A stretch of DNA of 41,054 nt from JBKPCD01 sp046727175 (GTDB taxonomy: Bacteria > Acidobacteriota > Vicinamibacteria > Vicinamibacterales > 2-12-FULL-66-21): NCBI GenBank assembly GCA_046727175.1, contig JBKPCD010000029.1, forward strand, positions 1 to 41,054, read 5' to 3'. The position numbers were made by a program, and so were the translations under genes. How positions within the stretch are numbered: the stretch's first letter is position 1; the number at the start of each line of letters is the position of its first letter. Positions 1 to 7,163 of this stretch are shown here, one piece after another. A model generated the notes under the pieces. That model had not been told where the DNA came from. It saw only the letters and a list, made by a program, of their open reading frames with translations, and ran no database searches.

Positions 1-1344
1 GCCGTATTCGGTCCCCTCTTCGACTGATTTGCGGAAGTGATACCCGATGAGAATGCGCGAATAGGCGTTCTCGGCCGCGGCCTGGGAGAAGCTGGTATAC
101 GAGCGGAGTACCGGCGTCGCATCGCTGCAGCTGCTGCCAGCAGGCAGCGACTCGCTGCAGTCTTCGAAGGGGATCTGGTCGGTCCCGAAGAACTGCTTCA
201 ACAGCTCAGCACCCGCGCCCCCCTCAATCGAGTGGCCCGAGGCGTAGTCCTGATTCGGAGGAGTCGGGCGCAACGGTGTCCACGTCGGGTCACCGGTCGT
301 GTCTGGATTGCCGTCCGTGTCCCCTGTCTGAATAGCGGTGATCGGTCGCCAGTAGTTGTAATGGTTCTTGGAATCGACCATGGCGATGTAGCCGTCCGCG
401 AGCGCCATATTGAGCAGCCCGAATAGTCGGGCGTTCTCCCACAGGGTGAGTCCCTGGTCGGCGGAAACGGTTCTCGCAATCCGGTTCCACTTCAGCGGGG
501 AGCTTTCCCACCAGTAGAGGGCGATCTCGGTTTGGTCGGCAGTGCGTGCGCTGGGAGTGATGACATCATCGCCGCCGAGAGATTTCACTTCGTTGAAGTC
601 AGCCGAGTACTTCTTCCTGTCCACCGCGTAGGGCGGCCCCGGGCGGAACTGTGAGCTATCCTTCAGGACGAAAGGGGTCACGTTTTCCCACACCTCAAAG
701 ACGATGAACGGCGTACCCGGTGTGCATTGATACTCCCCGGGATCGGTATCCTGCGGGCACGCGAAGTTCAGAAATGGCCCAACCGCGCCGTCGTCGGCTC
801 TCAGGTTGAGGATCGCGGCAGCAGCGGCCTGTCCCGCCGCAATACCCTGCGCCTTGGCCTGACCATCGGGGATCGCGGCGAGCGCCGCTGCATAGGCGGC
901 TTCGGCGCTTGCTCCGCCTGCATCGATGCAAGCCTGCGTGTGGAGCTCGAGAGGCAGCTGAGCGATGAGGGCGACCAGCACATCTCGAGCCGCCGCAGCA
1001 ACGGCGGCATCAGGAGATGCGCCCGCTTCCGCTTGCGCATCGAGAGCGTATGGACGAGAGCGACGGTCGATGGCATTGACGGCATCGTGGATGGCCACGT
1101 GCATCATCGCGTAGATGCGCGATTCGTGGAGTGGGTTGTTGAGCGGAGCGAGGCAGGCCGCGGTGGCAGCCACACCGGCGTTTGCGTTCCAGACGGTGAC
1201 TGCATCGCCGCCCGCTGGGGCAGCAAGGAAGGCCGGCTCACCTTCCGCAGCGGCGTAACGCACCAATGCGACACCGATGAATGACGTCAACAGCCCGAGG
1301 AAGGTCACAACGCTGATCGACCGTTTGGTTGTGTGGGTCTTCAT
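1..1344 (-). CDS. Vanadium-dependent haloperoxidase-type PAP2 family protein (3' end outside window)
   Basis: Likely secreted member of the vanadium haloperoxidase/PAP2 phosphatase superfamily, which uses a bound vanadate or phosphate for halide oxidation or phosphoester chemistry. The ATG at 1344 has a GGAGGA ribosome site six bases upstream and opens a signal peptide (basic MKTHTTKRS, then hydrophobic VVTFLGLLTSFIGVALV). The family anion-binding set is visible in order: K and RP in SKNHYNYWRPITAI, the SGH in DYASGHSIEGG, and SR...GYHF near the window edge. The last residues lie beyond base 1. The leading alpha-helical part is Ala-rich, as in bacterial members. Actual halide specificity cannot be read from sequence; a phosphatase-like role is the alternative. 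It lies downstream of, and in the same direction as, the hydrolase at 1485-3701. Confidence 0.85.
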   Translation of the reverse strand, partial: MKTHTTKRSISVVTFLGLLTSFIGVALVRYAAAEGEPAFLAAPAGGDAVTVWNANAGVAATAACLAPLNNPLHESRIYAMMHVAIHDAVNAIDRRSRPYALDAQAEAGASPDAAVAAAARDVLVALIAQLPLELHTQACIDAGGASAEAAYAAALAAIPDGQAKAQGIAAGQAAAAAILNLRADDGAVGPFLNFACPQDTDPGEYQCTPGTPFIVFEVWENVTPFVLKDSSQFRPGPPYAVDRKKYSADFNEVKSLGGDDVITPSARTADQTEIALYWWESSPLKWNRIARTVSADQGLTLWENARLFGLLNMALADGYIAMVDSKNHYNYWRPITAIQTGDTDGNPDTTGDPTWTPLRPTPPNQDYASGHSIEGGAGAELLKQFFGTDQIPFEDCSESLPAGSSCSDATPVLRSYTSFSQAAAENAYSRILIGYHFRKSVEEGTEYG

Positions 1345-1484
1345 GGTTCAGTCCTCCATCTTTTTTCCAGTCAAGTTCGTCAGCGGGCGATATCGATGCT
1401 GCAGTAGCGGCGTTGCCAGTGCGCGCATTCCAGTCGGTCACACGGCGCAAGGTGCATCCCGGCCGTGAATCCGCTTCGCCGCCG

Positions 1485-3701
1485 CTACCGGATGAAGTTC
1501 AAGTCTTCGGAAAGCGGTCCCACGACAGGCACCTCGAAGAAGCGTGCGGGCTCTGGATGGATCACGAGCGTGCCGCCGGAGGCGAAGAACGCTGCGATTT
1601 GACGCTGCACGCCCTGGGCGATCGAGCGAACAAGAGCGTTCGGATTGGGCAAATTCATGAAGATATGCGGGTTCCTTGGAATCGTAGGGTCTTCGGCGAA
1701 GGCGAGATCGTGTCGGTAGTGGACTGTCCGGTCGGCCAGGTTGCCCGCACGCAGGATCGCGGTCGTCGCCGGGTTGATCGAGGTTTGGTCGCCTCTTGCG
1801 AAGAGAATGAGCAGGGACTTGGGGAAGACGCCAGGCAAGGGCGCCTCGCGGAGATAGCGAGCCCAGGGCACCGGCGACTGTCCCAATTGCTGTCCCCACT
1901 CTTGAACCTCCATTGCGTTCTGGATGTCAATCGCACCCTCGACCGCATTCGTGACCGGCGGCTGGTCCCGCAGCGGCTTATTCTCGTTGAAGTAAGGGGG
2001 ATTGACCGCCACGCCGTCGATCTCCGTGATGCCGGGAGAGTTGAGGAGCGATGGCGTTCTGGCTCCGAGCGTGTTTCCCAGGCCGGCTCGGCCGTCGGGC
2101 CTCCATCTTCCATGTTCTGGGGCCATTCCAGGGGGAACTCCCTCGGCGGCAGCGTAGATGCTCGGCTCGAGAGCCAAGAAGACCGCACCATACGCCGCGC
2201 CGCCCGAGTTGCCATAGTAGAAGATGCGGTTCGGGTCGAGATCCGAACTTCCGTCGCCGTCCACGTCCATACCCACCTCGATGACGCGGACGAGCTGCAG
2301 GAGGTCGATCGCGGTCTGGCGATTGCTGTCTCGCCCGCCGATGGTCCATCTCCGAGGGGCAGTCGCCCCTGCTCCCTCGGTGACACCGATCAAGTTGTCG
2401 CCGTTCTGGTCGATCCCACGCCCCACGTCGGGGATGACGAGCGAGCTGCCGTCGGTCAGTCGGATCGTCAGCGTGCCCAGCGGCCCGAATCCGTTCCCAG
2501 CGACGTTGATGCCGATCGTCGCTATCCCATGGGAAGCCAGCATGGCAGCGATCTCTCCCGTGGTGATGTGCCGGTTGGCGACTGTGCCGTGGCCGGCGAT
2601 CGCCACAGGCCATCCAGCTTCCGGCCGAGGACCGGAGGGCAAGAACAAGGTGATGTACAGTTCGTTGTAGCGTTGCACAGGCGGAGTCTCGGTCAACGTC
2701 CCTACCGCTGGTATGTACTCTCCTGGAACCCTATATTCGGGAGAGAGGTAGGCGCCGTACGCGACCGCTCCCACCGCATTGGGGATGTAGCGAAGGATCG
2801 CAAGGTCAATGGGTACGGTGGTGAAGCCAGGAGGACTCAGTCTCGTGTGCTGGTTCCACACGATGGCTGTCACGTCCGCCAGGTTGAAGACCGCGCGCTC
2901 GCCGTTCGGACCGAGCAGGAAATTCGCAGGAGCTGGCGTGGCAGCCTTGACCTCGTCTCGAATTCTCTCCATCACCGACGTGATGGTCTGCGTCGTATAA
3001 ACGCTGGCGACGACGATGTCGCGTTCGCGCACGCCGTGGCGCCGCGCGGCGTGGATTGCCTCGAGAAGAGCCTGCTTGTATTTTCCTCGCACGGTCTGCC
3101 GGAACCGGCGAAACGCCTCGCTCGCTTCGACCGGCCGCCCTGCTAGATCCTGCAGACCATTCGTGACGATGAGCGCGTACCGCGTGTGTTGGGCGAGCAA
3201 TTCGTCAGACTCGACGTGGAGCGTCTGCGTGAAGGTATCCCAAACGATCTGGTTGATGCCGACAACGGTGCCCGGTGAATCATCCCCGCGGCCCAGCGTG
3301 CTACCGAGACTGATGAGGAACACGGTGTTCGCCGTAGCAGTGCCCACATCAATCGGCCCATCGAATGGAATCGAAATACGGGTTTGCAGGCCGAACCCAT
3401 CCAGCGTGTTGATCACATCGAGATCCTCGCAGTCCGAGACACGAACTGCGCAGTCGGGATAGGGGAGGTTCACTCGGATGCCGGTGTTGTGCGTAGGATC
3501 GGCGACCGTGAAGACATCGGACGGGAACGGGCCGGTCTCCGGACGATCAAGGTCGAAGAGCCCATGGACGACGTCGCTGATGGCGACCACATCGTGGCGA
3601 GGCGGACCTTGGAGGGCACCGAGCGCGTTCAGCTTCGACAGCGGCGTCGTGAGCGTGAGCAGGCCGGCAGTGGCTAATAGGCAGTATTTCAGTCGAATCA
3701 T
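1485..3701 (-). CDS. Secreted alpha/beta-hydrolase (lipase/esterase-like)
   Basis: A 738-residue exported hydrolase. I start at the ATG at 3701 because GGGAG lies just upstream and the N-terminus MIRLKYCLLATAGLLTL is a signal peptide; a longer frame reaching 3800 lacks this logic. The C-terminal half has the alpha/beta-hydrolase pattern: an oxyanion-type IAGHGT, and a nucleophile elbow YYGNSGGAAYG with Ser at about residue 499 (bases 2205-2207). A candidate acid is in LILFARGDQ and a candidate His in NPHIFM. Asp-rich loops (DQNGDNLIG, DVDGDGSSDLDPN) resemble calcium-binding EF-hand-like loops. The N-terminal ~300 residues look like the all-beta domain found in large bacterial lipases of the virulence-factor-lipase type. 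Substrate is unknown. It is divergent from the sigma factor across 172 bases. Confidence 0.75.
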   Translation of the reverse strand: MIRLKYCLLATAGLLTLTTPLSKLNALGALQGPPRHDVVAISDVVHGLFDLDRPETGPFPSDVFTVADPTHNTGIRVNLPYPDCAVRVSDCEDLDVINTLDGFGLQTRISIPFDGPIDVGTATANTVFLISLGSTLGRGDDSPGTVVGINQIVWDTFTQTLHVESDELLAQHTRYALIVTNGLQDLAGRPVEASEAFRRFRQTVRGKYKQALLEAIHAARRHGVRERDIVVASVYTTQTITSVMERIRDEVKAATPAPANFLLGPNGERAVFNLADVTAIVWNQHTRLSPPGFTTVPIDLAILRYIPNAVGAVAYGAYLSPEYRVPGEYIPAVGTLTETPPVQRYNELYITLFLPSGPRPEAGWPVAIAGHGTVANRHITTGEIAAMLASHGIATIGINVAGNGFGPLGTLTIRLTDGSSLVIPDVGRGIDQNGDNLIGVTEGAGATAPRRWTIGGRDSNRQTAIDLLQLVRVIEVGMDVDGDGSSDLDPNRIFYYGNSGGAAYGAVFLALEPSIYAAAEGVPPGMAPEHGRWRPDGRAGLGNTLGARTPSLLNSPGITEIDGVAVNPPYFNENKPLRDQPPVTNAVEGAIDIQNAMEVQEWGQQLGQSPVPWARYLREAPLPGVFPKSLLILFARGDQTSINPATTAILRAGNLADRTVHYRHDLAFAEDPTIPRNPHIFMNLPNPNALVRSIAQGVQRQIAAFFASGGTLVIHPEPARFFEVPVVGPLSEDLNFIR

Positions 3702-3771
3702 GATCCGTCTCCCTGTCGCACCGGTCTCTCCGGTTGCGGGATGCTGTCTCTTTTCGCGACGACGATTCGTA

Positions 3772-3802
3772 GAAACGTCTGCCGCCGCCGATCCGGACAA
3801 CC
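3772..3802 (+). promoter_or_regulatory. Putative ECF promoter upstream of the sigma factor
   Basis: GAAACGTC (3772-3779), a 14-base spacer, then CGGACAACC (3794-3802). The same two blocks with identical spacing occur at 10078-10108, and a close copy at 13148-13178. GAAAC plus 17 bases plus CGGAC fits the general layout of ECF -35/-10 elements. It would give a 5' leader of about 65 bases before the ATG at 3874, consistent with autoregulation. Not experimentally known. Confidence 0.55.
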
Positions 3803-3873
3803 GCCTGCGCGACTCGTGTGTCGGTTGGGATTTCGGGGTAGCATGGACGCGTTTCCACGTCCCAGATGAACCT

Positions 3874-4494
3874 ATGTCCCGGGATCAAGGTGCCGGCGAT
3901 CGGTTGGGGTCGGAAGGTGCTCGTTCCGGGGCCGTCGATTCGACCTCTCATTTAATCGAGCGCGCGCGCGGGGGTGATCAGCAGGCGGTGGACCGGCTCC
4001 TCGCCCGGCACGTCACGCCGCTTCGACGTTGGGCCAGGGGCAAACTGCCGAAGTGGGCGCGGGACGCGGCTGACACCGACGACCTCGTGCAGGACACTCT
4101 GCTGCAGACGTTCAGGAGACTTGGAGACTTCGACGTTCGTGGACCTGGCGCGCTGCAGGCCTATCTGCGTCAGGCCATTCTCAATCGCGTCCGCGACGAG
4201 CTGCGCAAGAAGGGCCGGCGGCCGCAAGGGACCTGTCTCGACGGGCTCGAAGTGGGCGGCCGGCTCTCTCCGCTCGAAGAGGCGATCGGACACCAAGCCA
4301 TCGAACGATATGAGCATGCGCTCGCGACGCTAAGGCCCGACGAACGAGAGGCGATCATCGGCCGCGTGGAGATGGGGTACTCGTACGAGGAGCTCGCGGA
4401 TGTGCTTGGAAAACCAAGTCCGGACGCCGCGCGAAAGGCGGCGAAACGGGCGCTGGACCGCCTGATTCGGCAGATGGAGCGGCCGGCCACGTGA
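3874..4494 (+). CDS. ECF-type RNA polymerase sigma factor
   Basis: 206 residues with the two ECF domains. Region 2 runs roughly residues 25-95, with the core-binding segment DTDDLVQDTLL followed by the -10-recognition stretch QAYLRQAILNRVRDELRK. Region 4 runs about 140-200, with LRPDEREAIIGRVEMGYSYEELADVLG-type helix-turn-helix signature. I chose ATG 3874; the frame stays open upstream, but that part overlaps the divergent hydrolase and does not look like an ECF protein. No anti-sigma gene follows; a Ser/Thr kinase gene starts 96 bases downstream. This is the arrangement of ECF groups controlled by protein kinases. Its acidic region-2 motif is intact, unlike the phosphorylation-dependent ECF43 type, so that mode is not implied. 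A candidate promoter it may itself recognise lies at 3772-3802. Confidence 0.9.
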   Translation: MSRDQGAGDRLGSEGARSGAVDSTSHLIERARGGDQQAVDRLLARHVTPLRRWARGKLPKWARDAADTDDLVQDTLLQTFRRLGDFDVRGPGALQAYLRQAILNRVRDELRKKGRRPQGTCLDGLEVGGRLSPLEEAIGHQAIERYEHALATLRPDEREAIIGRVEMGYSYEELADVLGKPSPDAARKAAKRALDRLIRQMERPAT

Positions 4495-4513
4495 ACGAAG
4501 CAGGCTAAGACCG

Positions 4514-4527
4514 AGCGGACGTCCGCT
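4514..4527. repeat. Perfect 14-bp palindrome AGCGGACGTCCGCT
   Basis: AGCGGAC|GTCCGCT with no loop, between the sigma factor stop and the kinase start. A loop-free palindrome suits a dimeric DNA-binding protein better than a terminator. It also contains the CGGAC block of the minus-strand promoter-like motif at 4517-4547. Confidence 0.5.
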
Positions 4528-4547
4528 ATTCGCGCGCGGGACGTTTT
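4517..4547 (-). promoter_or_regulatory. Promoter-like motif AAAACGTC-N14-CGGAC, antisense
   Basis: On the minus strand AAAACGTC (4547-4540), 14 bases, then CGGACGTCC (4525-4517). It matches the two-block motif upstream of the sigma factor with the same spacing and one mismatch in the first block. Transcription from it would run antisense into the sigma factor. Weak support, since the second block lies within a palindrome. Confidence 0.3.
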
Positions 4548-4554
4548 ACTCAAA

Positions 4555-4572
4555 CGATCTGTCGACAGATCG
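4555..4572. repeat. Perfect 18-bp palindrome CGATCTGTCGACAGATCG
   Basis: Two loop-free half-sites CGATCTGTC|GACAGATCG, ending 18 bases before the kinase ATG. A likely operator or other protein-binding site for expression of the kinase; no regulator can be named. Confidence 0.5.
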
Positions 4573-4590
4573 CTGAGCCGGATTCTCGGT

Positions 4591-7134
4591 ATGACACCCA
4601 GCGAGCGGTTGCTCGATGAACTTGCCGACGCGGTGCTCGACGGCACCCCGATCGACTGGACCGCCGCCGAATCCGCCGCCGACCCCGTCGCGCGGCCACT
4701 CGTCCGACACCTGGAACTCCTGGCATCGGTTGGCCGTGTGTACCGCGAGGGTCTGCCGGCCGAAAACGTGGATTCAACCACTGATCGACGCGAGAGCACG
4801 GTCACACTCGACCGCTGGGGTCATCTCCGCCTCCTCGAATGCGTCGGTGCCGGCGCGTTTGGCGAAGTGTTCCGCGCGTGGGACACACGACTCGATCGTG
4901 AGGTCGCGCTCAAACTCCTGCCCGCTCCGCCCGCCCCGGACGACGAGAGCTCGTTCATCCGGGAAGGTCGGCTTCTCGCGAAGGTCCGCCATCCGAACGT
5001 CGTCACCATTTATGGCGCCGAGCAGATCGGCGGCCGCGTCGGGCTCTGGATGGAATTCGTCCGCGGTCAGACGCTCGAGGAGCAGCTCCAACAGGGGACT
5101 GGGTTTCGAGCGGCGGACATCATCGACATCGGCGTGGAGCTCTGTCACGCGGTGTCTGCTGTGCATGCAGCGGGACTGCTCCATCGTGACATCAAGGCGC
5201 AGAACGTCACCCGCGCGGAAGACGGACGCGTCGTGCTCATGGATTTCGGCGCCGGCAGTGAGTTGGCCGACAACTCGACCTCGGATGTCGCGGGCACACC
5301 GCTATACTTGGCGCCGGAAGTCCTGGCTGGAAGTGCGCCGACGGTGCAGAGCGACATCTACAGCCTGGGGGTGCTGCTCTATCACCTTGCCACGAAGTCG
5401 TATCCTGTCCGGGGCCGAACTATCCGGGAAATTCGCGAGGCGCACGAGCGGGGCGAGCGGATCGGGATTCGAAGCGTCAGGTCCGATCTACGTCCGACCC
5501 TCGCCCGTGTGATCGAGCGGGCTTGCGATCCTCGACCTGAGCGGCGCTACGCGAATGCGGATGCGTTCGCTCGCGCCCTGTCGGCCCTGAGGCGGCATCC
5601 GGCGATCGCGGCCTTGCGGTATGGACTTGCTGCGTGCGCTGCCGTTCTGATCGTCGTCCTGTTGGCATCGGAAGCCCGTGCTCGGCTGTTCGGGGGCCAT
5701 CGAAGCCTGGGCAGCCGGCTCGCGAGCCTGATCGCCGGAACGCCGAGCCCGCTCGAACGTCCCATCATCGCCGTGCTGCCGTTCAAGAGTCTCGGGAGCG
5801 ATGCGAGCAGGGACCTGCTGGTCGACAGCGTGACAATAGGGCTCATCCGGCAGCTTGGGGTCATCGATGGCCTGCAGGTGAGATCCCAGGCCTCATCGTT
5901 CATGTTCAAGGACAAGCCACGGAATCTCGCCGACGTCGGCAAGCGGCTGTCCGCGAATCTCGTCGTCGAGGGGGACGCACAGATTGCCGACGACATGCTG
6001 CGAATCAACGCCGCCCTGGTGTCGGTCGCCGGCGGGAGGACCCTGTGGTCGGACACCGTCGAACGGCAGCTCAGATCGGAAGGAGACCTCGTCGGACTGG
6101 TCGAGGAGCTGACCAGGACGATTGTCAACAGGCTTCGGCTGAAACTGGGCCGGACGCAGCGCCGCTATGAGACCGACATTGCGACGTTCCAGACATACTT
6201 GAAAGCCCGCGCACTTCGCGACGCGCGCGGAGAACCGGCTCGCGCGTCGATTGCGTTGCTCGAGGAAGTCGTGCGGATAGACCCGTCGTTTGCACCGGCG
6301 AAGGCGGCACTCGCGGCCGTCTATGGCTTTCTCGCCTCTCGGCATCCCGGCGTCGACGGCGCTACTATTCCGCCGAGTGAAGCCGCGGAGTTGATGGAGC
6401 CACTCACCCGGAGCGCGCTCGAGATCGACCCGATGCTTGCCGAAGCGCACGCCGCCCAGGGACACCTCCACGCGATAGCGCTCCGCTGGACCGATGCCGA
6501 AGCATCATTCCGGCGCGCGATCGACCTCGAACCGAACCTCACATCGGTGTACGTGGACTTCGTCCTGTCCACGCTGCTGCCCTGGGGACGGCTGGACGAA
6601 TCGCTTGATCTGCTGGAAGCAGCACTCGAGGCCGATCCAGAGGCGCTCGATCTGCGGCGCGTGTTGGCGTACGTTCAACTTAACGCAGGTCTGTACGCGG
6701 AGGCGCGGGACAACGCCCGGCGCGTGCTCGCTGTGGACACGACTCACCCGTACGTCGACTACATCCTGACGTGGGCGCTGCTGTTCAATGGCGAGCGAGC
6801 CGAGGCGCTCGAGCGGCTCGAGGAATGGGTCGGCCGTCCAGGCGGCCTTCCGGGCCGTCCCGGCGTAAGAGGGTATATCCACGCTATCAATGGCCGGCGT
6901 GCAGAGGCTGAAGCGATCGCCGCGCAATTCGCCGCGCAATTCCCCCATCTCCCGCAGCGGCAGGCCGAGATCTACGGACTCTTGGGCGACAAGGATCGCG
7001 CGTTGGAAGCTCTCGAACGGCTCGCGGCGATCAACCCGGGTCGCGCTGCGACGTTTCTCGACCATCCTGAGATCGGACTCCGCGGCGACCCCCGCGCTGA
7101 GGCGTTCCGCCAGAAGCTGCGCTTCCCCCGGTAG
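4591..7134 (+). CDS. Transmembrane Ser/Thr protein kinase with TolB-like and TPR domains
   Basis: 847 residues. The kinase domain covers about 76-335: glycine loop VGAGAFGEV (85-93), ATP-binding K108 in VALK, catalytic HRD 198-200 with KAQN, metal-binding DFG 218-220, and GTPLYLAPE (235-243). One membrane helix is at about 341-359 (LRYGLAACAAVLIVVLLAS). The part beyond it, presumably periplasmic, begins with a TolB/FlgO-like domain (IIAVLPFKSLGSD, then RLSANLVVEGDA), followed by TPR-like helical repeats to the end. This architecture is common in Acidobacteriota and Planctomycetes. A short N-terminal region (1-75) carries LELLASVGRVYREG. The gene follows the sigma factor in the same direction, with two palindromes between them. 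Inference: the TPR half senses an envelope signal and the kinase signals to the sigma factor or other targets. Confidence 0.92.
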   Translation: MTPSERLLDELADAVLDGTPIDWTAAESAADPVARPLVRHLELLASVGRVYREGLPAENVDSTTDRRESTVTLDRWGHLRLLECVGAGAFGEVFRAWDTRLDREVALKLLPAPPAPDDESSFIREGRLLAKVRHPNVVTIYGAEQIGGRVGLWMEFVRGQTLEEQLQQGTGFRAADIIDIGVELCHAVSAVHAAGLLHRDIKAQNVTRAEDGRVVLMDFGAGSELADNSTSDVAGTPLYLAPEVLAGSAPTVQSDIYSLGVLLYHLATKSYPVRGRTIREIREAHERGERIGIRSVRSDLRPTLARVIERACDPRPERRYANADAFARALSALRRHPAIAALRYGLAACAAVLIVVLLASEARARLFGGHRSLGSRLASLIAGTPSPLERPIIAVLPFKSLGSDASRDLLVDSVTIGLIRQLGVIDGLQVRSQASSFMFKDKPRNLADVGKRLSANLVVEGDAQIADDMLRINAALVSVAGGRTLWSDTVERQLRSEGDLVGLVEELTRTIVNRLRLKLGRTQRRYETDIATFQTYLKARALRDARGEPARASIALLEEVVRIDPSFAPAKAALAAVYGFLASRHPGVDGATIPPSEAAELMEPLTRSALEIDPMLAEAHAAQGHLHAIALRWTDAEASFRRAIDLEPNLTSVYVDFVLSTLLPWGRLDESLDLLEAALEADPEALDLRRVLAYVQLNAGLYAEARDNARRVLAVDTTHPYVDYILTWALLFNGERAEALERLEEWVGRPGGLPGRPGVRGYIHAINGRRAEAEAIAAQFAAQFPHLPQRQAEIYGLLGDKDRALEALERLAAINPGRAATFLDHPEIGLRGDPRAEAFRQKLRFPR

Positions 7135-7163
7135 CACGTCCTCGTTTTCTGACACGCGACGCC

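Noticed and set aside
1329..3146. A 605-codon open frame on the plus strand
   Set aside because: It is antisense to the secreted hydrolase, has no family pattern and has the Arg-rich composition of a GC-rich shadow frame.
3478..3873. An upstream extension of the sigma factor
   Set aside because: It overlaps the divergent hydrolase gene and contains no sigma-factor sequence; ATG 3874 fits the family.
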